Below are positions 15,954-28,714 of a stretch of 64,000 bases of DNA, piece after piece (the stretch's first letter is position 1; each line of letters begins with the position of its first letter). The DNA is taken from contig VFJQ01000032.1 of the NCBI GenBank assembly GCA_009885995.1, positions 1 through 64,000 of the forward strand, read 5' to 3'. Made by a program: the position numbers and the translations under genes. Under the pieces are notes generated by a model. The model was not told the origin of the DNA. It ran no database searches and saw only the letters and a program-made list of their open reading frames with translations. Origin of the DNA: Verrucomicrobiota bacterium (GTDB lineage Bacteria > Verrucomicrobiota > Verrucomicrobiia > Chthoniobacterales > Chthoniobacteraceae).

Positions 15954-17363
15954 TTATCGAGCCGCGGCTACCGGCAGTGCCACGCGGAAGGTCGCACCGT
16001 AGCCTTCACGGCTCTCGACGCTCACGCTGCCGCCGTGCGCCTCGACGATCGCCTTCACGAGGCTCAAGCCAAGGCCCACGCCGCGCGCGGTGCGGCTCTT
16101 GTCGCCGCGGTAAAGGCGCGTCCAGATGCGCGTCTGATCCTCGGTGGGAACGCCGGGGCCGGTGTCGCTCACGAGCAGCGCGAGCTGGCCAGGCGTGCGC
16201 TCGACCTTGAGCACGACGGCGCCGAAGCTCGGCGTGTATTTGATCGCGTTGTCGAGCAGGTTGGCGATGACTTGGCGCAGGCGCGCGGGATCGACTTCCG
16301 CTTCGCACGGGCCGGCGACCTGGTTCTCGAGGGCGATCTGCTTCTCGGCGGCGACATGTTCGTAAAGCTCGACGGCATCGGCGACGAGCCGCGCGAGGTC
16401 GGTGCGGCGGCGGTCGAGCTTCATCATGCCAGCCTCGGCCTCGGTGATGTCCATGAGCGCGCGCAGCATCTCGATCACACGCTCGCTTTCCTCCGCGCAA
16501 TCGGCGAGCGCCTCGCGCGCGGCGTTCGGGTCCTCGTTTTGTAGCGCCAGCTCCGCGATGCCGCGCAAGCGCGTGAGCGGCGTGCGGAGATCGTGTGCGG
16601 CGTTGTCGAGCGACTCGCGCATGGCGCGCACGAGTGTGGCGTTGCGTTCGAGCACGCGGTTGAAAAGGCGCGCCATCTCGTCGAGTTCGTCGCGGCTGGA
16701 TTGCTCGGGCACGCGCGCGTCGAGATCGCCGGTCTCGATAATCGTGCGCGCGGTCGCGACGACATCGCGCACTGGCTTCATCGTGCGATGCGCGAGCCAC
16801 GCGCCGGTGCCGAGGCCGAGCAGGATCACGGCGCCGCCCATCGCGAGGAAGGCTTGCTGGAAAGTGTGCAGCGTCGTCGCGCGATTGGTCGTGATGCGGC
16901 CGACCTGGAGCAGCGAGCCGTCGGGCATCGTCGCGTTCGCGAGCGCGAGTTCGCGCTCGGCATCCTTGGGGATGTGGACCACGCCGACTTGTCGGCGGAA
17001 GCCGTCGAGCCCGGTCGCGGTTTGCTTAAATGTCACCCATTCGTCCGGCACGATCGCGACGATGATCTCGTTGCGAGCGTTCGCGAGGCTCACGAAGAAT
17101 TTCTGCTTTGCGCTCTGCTCCTCGCGTTGCGCGGCGGCATTGAGCGCGAGCACGCCGCCCGCCTGGTAGATGACGCTATATTCCTGGAGCTTCGACTGGA
17201 GCACCTCGCGGTCGGCGCTGTCCACGAGCCGTGCGATGAGCAGATACGCGAGCGCGAAGAGCCCGCCGACGCCGAGTGCGAAGACGACCGCATACCACAG
17301 CGTGAGCCGCGTGCCCGCGCCGCGCACGGATCGGCGCTTCGGCTCAGGCGGGGCGGAGGACAT
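15954..17363 (-). CDS. Sensor histidine kinase of a two-component system
   Basis: The 469-residue protein has two membrane segments (about residues 22-45 and 172-195) around a periplasmic sensor region, then a HAMP linker. The HisKA phospho-site is in [16 protein letters not shown] at about 261. The ATPase has the N box [16 protein letters not shown], the G1 box VSDTGPGVP and the G2 box [18 protein letters not shown]. It phosphorylates the response regulator encoded just upstream, whose 3' end it overlaps by 20 bases. The signal sensed is unknown. The kinase type and partner (OmpR class) resemble metal or envelope stress sensors, but nothing here decides between them. Confidence 0.9.
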   Translation of the reverse strand: MSSAPPEPKRRSVRGAGTRLTLWYAVVFALGVGGLFALAYLLIARLVDSADREVLQSKLQEYSVIYQAGGVLALNAAAQREEQSAKQKFFVSLANARNEIIVAIVPDEWVTFKQTATGLDGFRRQVGVVHIPKDAERELALANATMPDGSLLQVGRITTNRATTLHTFQQAFLAMGGAVILLGLGTGAWLAHRTMKPVRDVVATARTIIETGDLDARVPEQSSRDELDEMARLFNRVLERNATLVRAMRESLDNAAHDLRTPLTRLRGIAELALQNEDPNAAREALADCAEESERVIEMLRALMDITEAEAGMMKLDRRRTDLARLVADAVELYEHVAAEKQIALENQVAGPCEAEVDPARLRQVIANLLDNAIKYTPSFGAVVLKVERTPGQLALLVSDTGPGVPTEDQTRIWTRLYRGDKSRTARGVGLGLSLVKAIVEAHGGSVSVESREGYGATFRVALPVAAAR

Positions 17364-18012
17364 AACCAACTCCCCGGAGCGTGTGCAGTCGCGTGCGATC
17401 CGGGTCGATCTTTGCGCGCAACCGATGCACGAGCACGTCGATCACGTTCGTGCCGGGATCGAACGAGTAATCCCAGACGTGTTCGAGGATCATCGTCTTC
17501 GACACCGGCCGGCCCTCGTTGCGCATGAGGAATTCGAGCAGCGCAAACTCGCGCGGCTGGAGTTCGATGCGCTCCTCGCCCCGCCGCGCCTCGCGCGAGA
17601 GCAGGTCGAGCGAGAGATCGCCGCACGTGAGCCGCGTCGGCTCGGCGCTCTGCGAGGAGCGGCGGATGAGCGCCTGCACCCGCGCGAGCAGTTCGGTGAA
17701 GGCGAACGGCTTCGTGAGGTAATCATCGCCGCCGGCCTGCAAGCCGCGCACGCGATCATCGACGCTCGCCTTCGCGCTGAGGATGAGCACCGGCATCCGC
17801 TTCCCCTGTGCGCGGATGCGTTGGATCAAGCTCAGCCCGTCGAGCCGCGGTAGCATGAGATCGACGATCGCCGCATCGTAAGGCGTGGACTCCACGAGGA
17901 TGAGCGCTTCCTCCCCGTCCGCGCTCCGGTCTACCGCGTAGCCAGCCTCCTTGAGTCCCTTCACGACGAACGCGGCGATTTTGGAGTCGTCTTCGACGAC
18001 GAGGAGGCGCAT
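17344..18012 (-). CDS. OmpR/PhoB-family response regulator
   Basis: The 222-residue protein has a receiver domain starting [13 protein letters not shown], with the phosphoacceptor aspartate in [13 protein letters not shown] and the conserved lysine in LILSAKA. A winged-helix DNA-binding domain follows ([20 protein letters not shown] and [15 protein letters not shown]). It is the partner of the overlapping histidine kinase and probably regulates envelope or stress genes. The ATG at 18012 starts directly at the receiver. Lying downstream of degP on the same strand, it could share transcription with it, but a strong hairpin separates them. Confidence 0.92.
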   Translation of the reverse strand: MRLLVVEDDSKIAAFVVKGLKEAGYAVDRSADGEEALILVESTPYDAAIVDLMLPRLDGLSLIQRIRAQGKRMPVLILSAKASVDDRVRGLQAGGDDYLTKPFAFTELLARVQALIRRSSQSAEPTRLTCGDLSLDLLSREARRGEERIELQPREFALLEFLMRNEGRPVSKTMILEHVWDYSFDPGTNVIDVLVHRLRAKIDPDRTRLHTLRGVGYVLRPA

Positions 18013-18047
18013 GGCGTCTGGATAGAAGGCCGCGACCAAACGCGCAA

Positions 18048-18079
18048 GCGCCGCGCGCTCCCCACAGAGCGCGCGGCGC
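18048..18079. terminator. Strong hairpin between degP and the response regulator
   Basis: A perfect 12-bp GC stem, gcgccgcgcgct at 18048-18059 and its complement at 18068-18079, closes an 8-base loop. It lies just past the degP stop on the minus strand. No long T-run follows, so it may be a terminator or an mRNA end protector. Confidence 0.55.
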
Positions 18080-18099
18080 GACCACGTGAGTCTCCCAAC

Positions 18100-19608
<1,509 letters not shown>

Positions 19609-19694
19609 GCCCCATCATGCCCCATCCCGATTACCCGAGGCTTTCCGGCGCATTACACTTTTGACAGCGCGGCCGCGTGCGTTAGTGGGCCACA

Positions 19695-20972
19695 ATGCTC
19701 CCCCGCGTCCTGCTCCTCAGCGTCTTTGCGCTCACCTGTGCGCATGGGGAAGACGCCGTGCGTCCGCTCATCGAGCACGTGCAGACGCATCGCGATGGTC
19801 GCGCGGCGTGGTCGATCGACTTTGCCGCGCTGGGTGAAAACCGCGCGGACTTGCCAATCGGCGTGTTCGACTCCGGCATCGGCGGGCTGACGGTGATGGA
19901 GGCGATCCTCAAGCTCGACGCGTTCGGCAACGACACGCTGCGTCCCGGTGCCGATGGCCGGGCCGACTTCGCGGGTGAGCGCTTCATCTACTTCGGCGAT
20001 CAGGCGAACATGCCCTACGGCAACTACCCGGCGAAGGGCCGAGAGAATTTCCTACGCGAGCTGATCATGAAAGACGCGGTCTTTCTCCTCGGCACGCGCT
20101 GGCGTCCTGCGCCGGCTGTCGCGCCGCGCTTCGACAAGCCGCCGGTGAAAGCCATCGTCATCGCGTGCAACACCGCGACCGCTTACGGCCTCGAAGACAT
20201 CCGCGGCGCGCTGCGTGAGTGGAAGCTCGAAGTGCCGGTGATCGGGGTCGTGGAAGCCGGCGCGCGTGCGGTGGCGGCATCGCTGCCGGACGATGGCAAG
20301 CCGCACGGCGTCGCCGTCCTCGCGACGGTCGGCACGTGCGCGACGGGCGCGTATCCGAAAGCGATCGGCCGCGCGACGGGGATGGCGGGCAAGTCCGCGC
20401 CCGTCGTCGTGCAGCAAGGCAGTGTCGAACTCGCGGGCGCGATCGAGCGCGGCCAACTCCAGGCGGTGATCGATTACGCACGCTCCGATGTGACCACGCT
20501 CGCCGGGACGCACCGCCGCGCGGGCGGTCCGCCGATCGACACCGTGGTGCTCGGCTGCACGCACTTCCCGCTCGCCAAGGCGGAACTCGCGGAGGCGTTC
20601 CGTCTCGCGCACGGCGTCGACGCGACCGCCGTGGCGGAGAACGTGAGCTTCATCGACCCGGCGGACTCGACCGCGCGCGAACTCTTCCGCGAACTCGCCC
20701 GCGCCCGGCTCCGGCGAAAGAGCGACACCGCAGCGCCACGAGCGCAGTTTTTCCTCAGCGTTCCGAATCCCGCTTCACCGGAGGCGAAGCTCGCCGCCGA
20801 CGGCTCGCTCGACGCGGACTACAAGGCCAGCCGCGAGGTCGGGCGCTTCGAGGTGGAAGACACCGTCGCCATCCCGCTCACCGCCGAGACGCTCCCGGCG
20901 AGCAGCGCGAAGCTCGTGCAGTCGCTGACGGCGGTGTGGCAGCAAGTCCAGGCGGTCCGCCCGCAGCCCTAG
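19695..20972 (+). CDS. Glutamate racemase-like protein with export signal
   Basis: The 425-residue protein contains the Asp/Glu racemase signatures: IGVFDSGIGGLTVMEAIL, YFGDQANMPYGNYP, the first catalytic cysteine in VIACNTATAYG and the second in VVLGCTHFPL. Glutamate racemase makes D-glutamate for peptidoglycan and is normally cytoplasmic and about 270 residues long. Here there is an N-terminal signal-like segment (PRVLLLSVFALTCAHG), about 40 residues before the core, insertions, and an extra C-terminal segment. It may act in the periplasm, perhaps on released amino acids. The next gene, convergent, is a cell-wall amidase; the two stop codons overlap in one CTAG. Confidence 0.8.
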   Translation: MLPRVLLLSVFALTCAHGEDAVRPLIEHVQTHRDGRAAWSIDFAALGENRADLPIGVFDSGIGGLTVMEAILKLDAFGNDTLRPGADGRADFAGERFIYFGDQANMPYGNYPAKGRENFLRELIMKDAVFLLGTRWRPAPAVAPRFDKPPVKAIVIACNTATAYGLEDIRGALREWKLEVPVIGVVEAGARAVAASLPDDGKPHGVAVLATVGTCATGAYPKAIGRATGMAGKSAPVVVQQGSVELAGAIERGQLQAVIDYARSDVTTLAGTHRRAGGPPIDTVVLGCTHFPLAKAELAEAFRLAHGVDATAVAENVSFIDPADSTARELFRELARARLRRKSDTAAPRAQFFLSVPNPASPEAKLAADGSLDADYKASREVGRFEVEDTVAIPLTAETLPASSAKLVQSLTAVWQQVQAVRPQP

Positions 20973-21713
20973 GACTTCTTTTTCTTCTCCGGAACCTCCG
21001 GCACGGGTGCGGCAGTCGGAGTTGCCGGAGGTGCCTGAACCGTTGTGTTCTTGAACGGCCCGCGCGCTTCAATGATCGCGCTGGCGATGGCCTGCGCGAG
21101 TCGCTCGTGGTGCTTGCTGCTGGCGCAGGTCGAGCCTTCGCTGCGGTTGCTGAGGTAGCCGCACTCGACGAGCACGGCGGGATACTGGTTGAGCTTCAGC
21201 ACGCGGAAGTTTGCGGTCTTCACGTAGCGCGCCGTGCAGCCAGGGATGGCGTCGATCCGCCCGAGGATGCGCTGCGCGAGCGGGCGGGAGACGGACGAAC
21301 GGTAATACACTTCGGCACCGCGAATCTTTCGCCGCGGCGAGTCGTTGAAATGGACGCTGACGAAGATCGCGTTGTTCTGTCGGTTCGAGATTCGCGCGCG
21401 CTCGTTGAGCTCGATGAAGACGTCGCTGTTACGAGTCATCACGGTCTTGAAGCCGGCGCCGGCGAGCTTCGGACGGAGCTTCTGCGCGACGCTCAGCGCG
21501 TGGTTTTTCTCGCGGCCGCCCCAGCGCGACTTGGCGCCGTCGTCGTAGCCGCCGTGGCCGGCGTCGATCACCACGGTGTCGAAGGTGCGCGTGGTGTCCT
21601 TCACGCGCCCGCCGGTGGTGGCGCAGCCGGGGAGCAGAGCGACCAGGAGCAGGGACAGCCACCAGCCGCGGTGCGGCTTGTTATCCGGGGCGGGCACGTT
21701 CAGTATCGGTTCG

Positions 21714-21727
<14 letters not shown>
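20969..21727 (-). CDS. N-acetylmuramoyl-L-alanine amidase (AmiC type), probable lipoprotein
   Basis: The 252-residue protein has a hydrophobic N-terminal segment ending LLPGC, a likely though atypical lipobox with cysteine 35. The Amidase_3 core shows zinc ligands in [11 protein letters not shown], the acidic ligand in [10 protein letters not shown], the second histidine in FVSVHFND, and the catalytic glutamate in LVECGYLSN. The enzyme cuts the amide bond between muramic acid and the stem peptide. The C-terminus is a Pro/Lys-rich tail. Its start overlaps or abuts the divergent DUF255 gene, so the promoter must lie in that gene's 5' region. Confidence 0.85.
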
Positions 21728-23890
<2,163 letters not shown>

Positions 23891-23894
<4 letters not shown>

Positions 23895-24949
23895 ACCTCG
23901 CCACTCTCCCCAAGGTCCTGCTCCACGAACATCTCGACGGAGGCCTTCGCCCGAAGACGGTCATCGATCTCGCGCTCGACATTGGCTACGCGGGGCTGCC
24001 GACGCACGATCCGGCGGAACTCGCGGCGTGGTTCCATCGCGGTGCGCAGCGCGGGTCGCTGCCGCTGTATCTCGAAGGCTTCGCGCACACGTGCGCGGTG
24101 ATGCAGACGCGTGCGGCGCTGGAGCGCGTGGCGTTCGAGTTCATCGAGGACATGCACGCGGACGGCGTCGTGTATGCCGAGGCGCGGTTCGCTCCGGTCT
24201 TCCACGTGAAGAAGGGGCTGACGGGCGATGCGGTGATCGGCGCGGTGCTCGACGGGCTGCGGCGCGGCGAGGAGAAGTATGGCGTGAAGTGGGGTCTCAT
24301 CATCTGCGGGATGCGCCATCGCACGGACTCGCTCGAGGCGGCGGAACTGGCGATCAACTTCCGCCATCACGGCGTCGTCGGCTTCGACCTCGCGGGGGAA
24401 GAGGCGGGCTATCCGCCGAAGGCGCACGCGGAGGCGTTCCACGCGATCCAGCAGGCAAACTTCAACTCCACTCTGCACGCGGGCGAGGCGTTCGGCGTCG
24501 CGTCGATCTGGCAGGCGCTCCAGCTCTGCGGCGCGCACCGGCTCGGGCACGCGACGCGGCTCACCGACGACATGACGATCGTGGACGGCAAGATCGTGAA
24601 GCTCGGCACGCTCGCGCAATACGTCCTCGACCACCGCATCCCGCTGGAGATGTGCCTCTCGTCGAACGTCCACACCGGCTCGGTGCGCGCGCTCGCCGAG
24701 CATCCATTCAAGATGTATTACGACCACGGCTTCCGGGTGACGCTGAACACCGACGACCGGCTGATGAGCGACACGTCGATGACGAAGGAGTTCCAGGTCG
24801 CGGTGGACACCTTCGGGCTCACGCTCGCGGACTTCGAGAAGATCACGCTCAACTCCATCAAGAGCGCGTTCATCCACTTCGATGAGCGGCTGCGGCTGAT
24901 CTACGACGTGATCAAGCCCGGCTACGCGAAGGCGCGCGAGGGGCTGTAA
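23891..24949 (+). CDS. add: Adenosine deaminase
   Basis: The 352-residue protein follows the adenosine/AMP deaminase pattern. The N-terminal zinc ligands are in [12 protein letters not shown] (the family usually reads HxHLDG or similar), then VYAEARFAP, the third histidine in LHAGEAFG, the HRLGHATRL block with the catalytic histidine, and [14 protein letters not shown] with the final zinc aspartate. It hydrolyses adenosine to inosine in purine salvage. It overlaps the DUF255 gene by four bases, so expression is coupled. Adenine deaminase is a less likely alternative. Confidence 0.85.
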
Positions 24950-25009
24950 CGTGCGCTATCTCAGCGCAGCGGGCCGCGTCGCAGCCGAAGTGCGCTGAGA
25001 CAGCGCACG
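24950..25009. repeat. Inverted repeat, likely bidirectional terminator
   Basis: The left arm is cgtgcgctatctcagcgca (24950-24968) and the right arm at 24991-25009 is its inverted copy with one mismatch. It lies between the ends of two convergent genes. The right arm resembles the second hairpin of the element at 32002-32061 (gcgctgaggacagcgc), so both probably belong to one repeat family. Confidence 0.7.
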
Positions 25010-25014
25010 CTACC

Positions 25015-26040
25015 TCACTTCTTCTGCGGCTGGAGCAGATTGAGAAAGGGGAGCTGGGCTGCGTCGCCGCCGGCGCTCGGATTCTGGAGCTGCGTGCGCA
25101 TCATCTGGAGCATCATTTTGATCTGCGCGGGCGGCATGATGGACTTGGTGCCGTCGGCGGTGAAGGCGGTGTCCCAGTGCTGCGCGGCGGGCGTGTAGCG
25201 GAGCTGGCCGGTGAGGCGGCGGGCGATCTCGTCCATGTGCGCGGCGCCGTAGAAGACGGCGATGCTTTGCCCCGAGCCGAGCTTGCGCACGCGGGCGTCG
25301 AGCTGGCGGATGACCTCCGCGTTGCGCTCGGTGATGAGCACCTCGAAGAGGTCCTTCATGTCGGGCGACGCGGCTTTGGCGAGGTCGATGAGTTCGCCGG
25401 CCTGGCCGAGCGCTTCCACGAGCATGAGCTTGGTCGTCTCGCGCATCTCGGGCGTGCTGCCCATGAGGGTGACCATGCCGCCGAGCGACTCGGCGAGATC
25501 GCCTTCGCCGTGCAGCGCGCCCATGAGTTGGGTGAAGGTTTCGTTGTCCACCTTCGCGGGCGCGGACTTGTCGGCGGGCTTGGCGGGATCGGGCTTCGGC
25601 GCGGGCTCGGTGGCGCGGCGTTCGATGGCTTGGTTGAGCGCGTCGGCGGTGAGATCGCTGTTGGAGAAGTGCGCGCGCTTGTAGTCGATGGCGTCGAGCT
25701 GGAAGACGAGGCCGAGCGCCTTGGCGAGCTGGCCCTGGATACCGGTGCTCTCGGCCTTCGCGCCCTCGGCGAGCCGCTCGCCGCCGACGCCCTCGAAGAG
25801 CACGGCGCTCTGCGCGTCGAGCCGCTTTTGCAGCGCGGCATAATACTCCGGTGTGCCGAGGTGCGCGACGCCGATGAGCCACACGCTCGGCCCCGCGCCG
25901 CCCGCGGGCTTGAACTCCGCGGAGAGCGTCTGCAGCGCGCCGCTCGACGGGGGCAGCTCCTGCGTGCGGATGAAGCTGAGCGTGGTCTTCGGCGCCTCGG
26001 CGAAGAGCGCAGAGGTGAGCAGGAACAGCAGACTCACCAT
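25015..26040 (-). CDS. TraB/GumN-family exported protein
   Basis: The 341-residue protein has a signal peptide (VSLLFLLTSALFAEA) and a TraB/GumN-like core: VWLIGVAHLGTPEYYAALQ, then SAVLFEGVGGERL, and near the end SIAVFYGAAHMDEIARRL. The GVAHLG and GAAHM histidine motifs are the usual hallmark, suggesting metal-dependent hydrolysis (Tiki/TraB fold). The middle contains a Pro/Ala/Lys-rich insertion. The start at 26040 was chosen because it begins the signal; a longer frame upstream reads through the hairpin repeat. The substrate is unknown. Confidence 0.75.
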   Translation of the reverse strand: MVSLLFLLTSALFAEAPKTTLSFIRTQELPPSSGALQTLSAEFKPAGGAGPSVWLIGVAHLGTPEYYAALQKRLDAQSAVLFEGVGGERLAEGAKAESTGIQGQLAKALGLVFQLDAIDYKRAHFSNSDLTADALNQAIERRATEPAPKPDPAKPADKSAPAKVDNETFTQLMGALHGEGDLAESLGGMVTLMGSTPEMRETTKLMLVEALGQAGELIDLAKAASPDMKDLFEVLITERNAEVIRQLDARVRKLGSGQSIAVFYGAAHMDEIARRLTGQLRYTPAAQHWDTAFTADGTKSIMPPAQIKMMLQMMRTQLQNPSAGGDAAQLPFLNLLQPQKK

Positions 26041-26071
26041 CGCCGCGACGTTCCTTTGCGCTCCCCTGCGA

Positions 26072-26118
26072 CCTCTGCGCCTCTGCGTTAAGTTTTGTTT
26101 AACGCAGAGGCGCAGAGG
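26072..26118. repeat. Perfect 20-bp inverted repeat between mutL and the TraB gene
   Basis: cctctgcgcctctgcgttaa at 26072-26091 and its exact complement at 26099-26118 flank a 7-base loop. The unit gcagaggcgcagagg is of a type often dispersed in such genomes. By position it could end the mutL transcript. Confidence 0.75.
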
Positions 26119-26184
26119 CCGCCAAGGATCGCAGAGGGCGGAAGGGGAAGGCGGAGTCGGCATGGTCCAAGACGTGAGCAGCGT

Positions 26185-28245
26185 TCACACGACGCGCCCG
26201 AACTTTTTCTCCAGCTCGGCGTAGCTCATCTGGATCATCGTCGGGCGCCCGTGCGGGCAGCAGTAGGGGAGTTCGCAGGCGAGCAGGTCCTGGATCAGAC
26301 GCACCAGCTCGGACTCGCGCAGCACGTCGTTGGCTTTCACGGCGTGGCGGCAGACGGTCTTGACGATCATCTCTTCGCCGAGGCGCAGCTTCGCATTCGG
26401 CGCGGTGGTCTCGCGGAGGTCGTCGATGATGTCGCGCACGAGCTGTGTGGGGTCATTCGCTCGGAGGAAAGTGGGGAGCGAGTCGAGCTTGAAGGTATTC
26501 GGGCCGAAGGGCTGGAGTTCGAGGCCGGCGCGCTCCAGCACGTCGAGGTGGCGCGTGAGCCAGTCGGCGTCTTTCGGGGAAACTTCGAGCGTGAGCGGGA
26601 GGAGGAGGCGCTGCGTGGGGACGCCCTGCGCGGTCATGCGGCGGCGCATTTCCTCGAAGAGGATGCGCTCGTGGGCGGCGTGCTGGTCCACGAGGACGAG
26701 GCCGGTCGCGTTCTCCATGAGCACGTAGAGCTTTCCGAGCACGCCGAGGATGCGGAAGGTGGACCCCGCCGGATGATCTGCGGGGCCGGAGGGGGAACTC
26801 TGCGAGGTCTGGGGGGGGAGCCTCCCCCTGCCGCAGGGGGGGCGCCGCGGAGGGGACATGGGAAAGCCCGGGGGTCGGAGCCGGGCTTCCGGGGGTCGCA
26901 GGGGACGATTCGCCCTGACGCAGGGGGAAGCTCCCCCTGCCGGAGGGGGAATCTCCGGGGATGGGGGGTGCGGCCTCTGCACCGGGAGGGGAAAATTGCG
27001 GGGGTCGGGGGGGAATGCGCCGGTGCCGGGGGGGGAACCCGCGGGGGTGCCCCCGGAACTCTCGTTTGATGACCCGGTGACCGGGATGGACGCCCCCCCT
27101 TTCCCCTGGAGGAGCCCAGAAGCGGCCCAGTCGCGCCGGAGGGCGAGTTGCTCGTGAGCAGGGAGCAGGGAGCAGGGAGCAGGGAGCGGCGGGTTCTGAC
27201 TCCCTGCTCCCTGCCCCATGCTCCCTGCTCCGAAGGTGGCCGCCCACCGGGCGCGGTCGCTTTCCAAGGCCTGCCGGAGGGCCTGCGCCACGGCTTCGCG
27301 CACGGCGGCGGGCTCGCGGAAGCGGACCTCGCGCTTGGCGGGGTGGACGTTCACGTCCACGCGCTCGGGGTCCATGTCGAGGAAGAGGTAGGTGACCGGG
27401 TGCTGCCCCTTCATCAGCGCGGTGTGGTAGCCCTCGCGCAGCGCGTGGGTGAGCGTGGGGTTTTCCACCGGGCGGCCATTGAGGAAGACGATGCTCTGCT
27501 GGCGCGTGCTGCGGCTCACGCCGGCCTTGCCGACCTGCCCGCGGACGCTGAGCCAGTCGGTGCAAAACTCGGGCACCTCCAGCAGCTCGGCGACGAGCGC
27601 CGGCCCGCTGAGATCGCGCAGGCGCTCGCGGAGAGATTGGCCGGGAGGGAGCTGGAAGACGACGCGCTCGTCGCGCACGAAGGTGAAGCCGATCGCCGGG
27701 TGGCCGATGGCTTGGAGATGGAGCTGCTGCTCCACGTGGCTGGCCTCCGTCTGCTCGGTGCGCAGGAATTTGCGGCGCGCGGGGAGGTTGAAGAAGAGCG
27801 AGCGCGCCTCGATCTGCGTGCCCTCGGGTTCGCCGCAGTCGCGCACGGTCTCGATGCGGCCGCCGTTCACGAGCACCTCGGTGCCGACGAGCGCGCCCTT
27901 TTCCCGCGTGGTGAGGCGGAAGCGGGAGACGCTGGCGATGGACGGCATCGCTTCGCCGCGGAAGCCGAGCGTGCGGATGGAGGCGAGGTCTTCGCCCGTG
28001 CGGATCTTGCTCGTGGCGTGGCGCTCGAGGCAGAGCAGGGCGTCGTCGCGGTCCATGCCGCAGCCGTCATCGACGATGCGGATGCTCGACGAGCCGCCGC
28101 GTTTGATCGCCACCTCGATGCGCGTGGCGCCGGCGTCGATGGCGTTCTCGACCAGCTCCTTCACCACACTCGCGGGCCGCTCGACGACTTCGCCCGCGGC
28201 CACCTGGCTGGCGACGTGTTCGGGTAGAAGGGCGATGCGTGGCAT
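26185..28245 (-). CDS. mutL: MutL, DNA mismatch repair protein with endonuclease motif
   Basis: The 686-residue protein has the GHKL ATPase at about residues 1-335 (RPASVVKELVENAIDAGA, RIVDDGCGMD, IRTLGFRGEAMPSIASV). The C-terminal domain spans about 494-686 with the endonuclease motif DQHAAHERILFEE, the later CRHAVKAND and the end CPHGRPTMIQM, so it should nick DNA during repair. The linker, about 335-494, is proline-rich and unusual. It contains an in-frame palindromic repeat (27156-27231) and several G/C-rich palindromes (26824-26950). The start at 28245 begins the canonical PRIALLPEHVASQVAAGEVV block. The gene is divergent from the IscA/ErpA-type gene with about 117 bp between. Confidence 0.9.
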   Translation of the reverse strand: MPRIALLPEHVASQVAAGEVVERPASVVKELVENAIDAGATRIEVAIKRGGSSSIRIVDDGCGMDRDDALLCLERHATSKIRTGEDLASIRTLGFRGEAMPSIASVSRFRLTTREKGALVGTEVLVNGGRIETVRDCGEPEGTQIEARSLFFNLPARRKFLRTEQTEASHVEQQLHLQAIGHPAIGFTFVRDERVVFQLPPGQSLRERLRDLSGPALVAELLEVPEFCTDWLSVRGQVGKAGVSRSTRQQSIVFLNGRPVENPTLTHALREGYHTALMKGQHPVTYLFLDMDPERVDVNVHPAKREVRFREPAAVREAVAQALRQALESDRARWAATFGAGSMGQGAGSQNPPLPAPCSLLPAHEQLALRRDWAASGLLQGKGGASIPVTGSSNESSGGTPAGSPPGTGAFPPDPRNFPLPVQRPHPPSPEIPPPAGGASPCVRANRPLRPPEARLRPPGFPMSPPRRPPCGRGRLPPQTSQSSPSGPADHPAGSTFRILGVLGKLYVLMENATGLVLVDQHAAHERILFEEMRRRMTAQGVPTQRLLLPLTLEVSPKDADWLTRHLDVLERAGLELQPFGPNTFKLDSLPTFLRANDPTQLVRDIIDDLRETTAPNAKLRLGEEMIVKTVCRHAVKANDVLRESELVRLIQDLLACELPYCCPHGRPTMIQMSYAELEKKFGRVV
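26757..27125 (-). repeat. G/C-rich palindromic linker tract of mutL
   Basis: This part of mutL encodes a proline/arginine-rich linker and is packed with G-runs on the plus strand. Palindromes include ccccctg-ccg-caggggg (26824-26840) and cagggggaagctccccctg (26921-26939). The reading frame is preserved throughout. Confidence 0.6.
27156..27231. repeat. GAGCAGGG palindromic repeat inside mutL
   Basis: Iterated gagcaggga units on the left and their complement (tccctgctccctgctcc type) on the right form a long hairpin around gcggcgggttctgac. On the mutL strand it encodes GAGSMGQGAGS and LPAPCSLLPA. The same repeat lies at 28257-28348 upstream of mutL. Confidence 0.8.
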
Positions 28246-28256
28246 ACGGGCGAATA

Positions 28257-28348
28257 AGCAGGGAGCAGGGGGCGGGGAGCAAGGAGTAAGCTGCGGAGAC
28301 GCGTGACATGAAAATGCTCCCCGCTCCTTGCTCCCTGCTCCCTGCTCC
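28257..28348. repeat. GAGCAGGG palindromic repeat in the mutL-iscA spacer
   Basis: The left part carries gcagggagcaggg and the right part, 28316-28348, its complement built of gctccctgctccctg units. It fills most of the spacer between divergent mutL and the IscA/ErpA-type gene, so the promoters of both must coincide with it or lie at its edges. Confidence 0.8.
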
Positions 28349-28362
28349 ACTACCCTCCGCCC

Positions 28363-28710
28363 ATGATCACGCTCACCGATTCGGCTGTGCGCCACTTGCA
28401 AAGTTTGATCGCCGAGAAGGGCGACGCGACCAAGGGGTTGCGCCTTTTTGTCGAGAAAGGCGGCTGCGCGGGGATGCAATACGGCATGTCGCTCGACGAT
28501 GTCGGAGCGGGCGACGAGGTCTTCCCGAATGGCGACGTGCGCGTGATCGTGGACCCCGAGAGCCTGCACTTCCTCACCGGCTCGGAGATCGACTACTGCG
28601 ACGACCTCACGGGCACCGGCTTCCGGCTGAAGAACCCGAACGCGGTGCGCAGTTGCGGGTGTGGGACGTCCTTCGAGACGGAGGAGCACGTCGAGGGCGC
28701 TGCGCACTGA
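28363..28710 (+). CDS. IscA/ErpA-type iron-sulfur carrier protein
   Basis: The 115-residue HesB/IscA/ErpA-family protein has the three conserved cysteines in GGCAGMQYG and SCGCGTSF, together with FLTGSEIDYCDDLTGTGF (usually YxxxLxxxGF). These cysteines hold an Fe-S cluster or iron for delivery to apoproteins. The family boundary between IscA, ErpA and SufA cannot be decided from sequence alone, and no other isc/suf gene is nearby. It is followed four bases later by the start of a membrane protein gene, which suggests cotranscription. Confidence 0.88.
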   Translation: MITLTDSAVRHLQSLIAEKGDATKGLRLFVEKGGCAGMQYGMSLDDVGAGDEVFPNGDVRVIVDPESLHFLTGSEIDYCDDLTGTGFRLKNPNAVRSCGCGTSFETEEHVEGAAH

Positions 28711-28714
28711 GGCG

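Noticed and set aside
25015-26163. The longer TraB/GumN start at 26163
   Set aside because: The extra N-terminus is encoded by the hairpin repeat and precedes an otherwise perfect signal peptide at 26040.
27156-27231. Iterated gagcaggg units as a CRISPR or microsatellite
   Set aside because: There are no spacers, and the two sides form one inverted pair, so it is a palindromic element.
28257-28348. A small RNA or riboswitch in the mutL-iscA spacer
   Set aside because: The folding is explained entirely by the repeat arms shared with the copy inside mutL. No conserved riboswitch core was seen.
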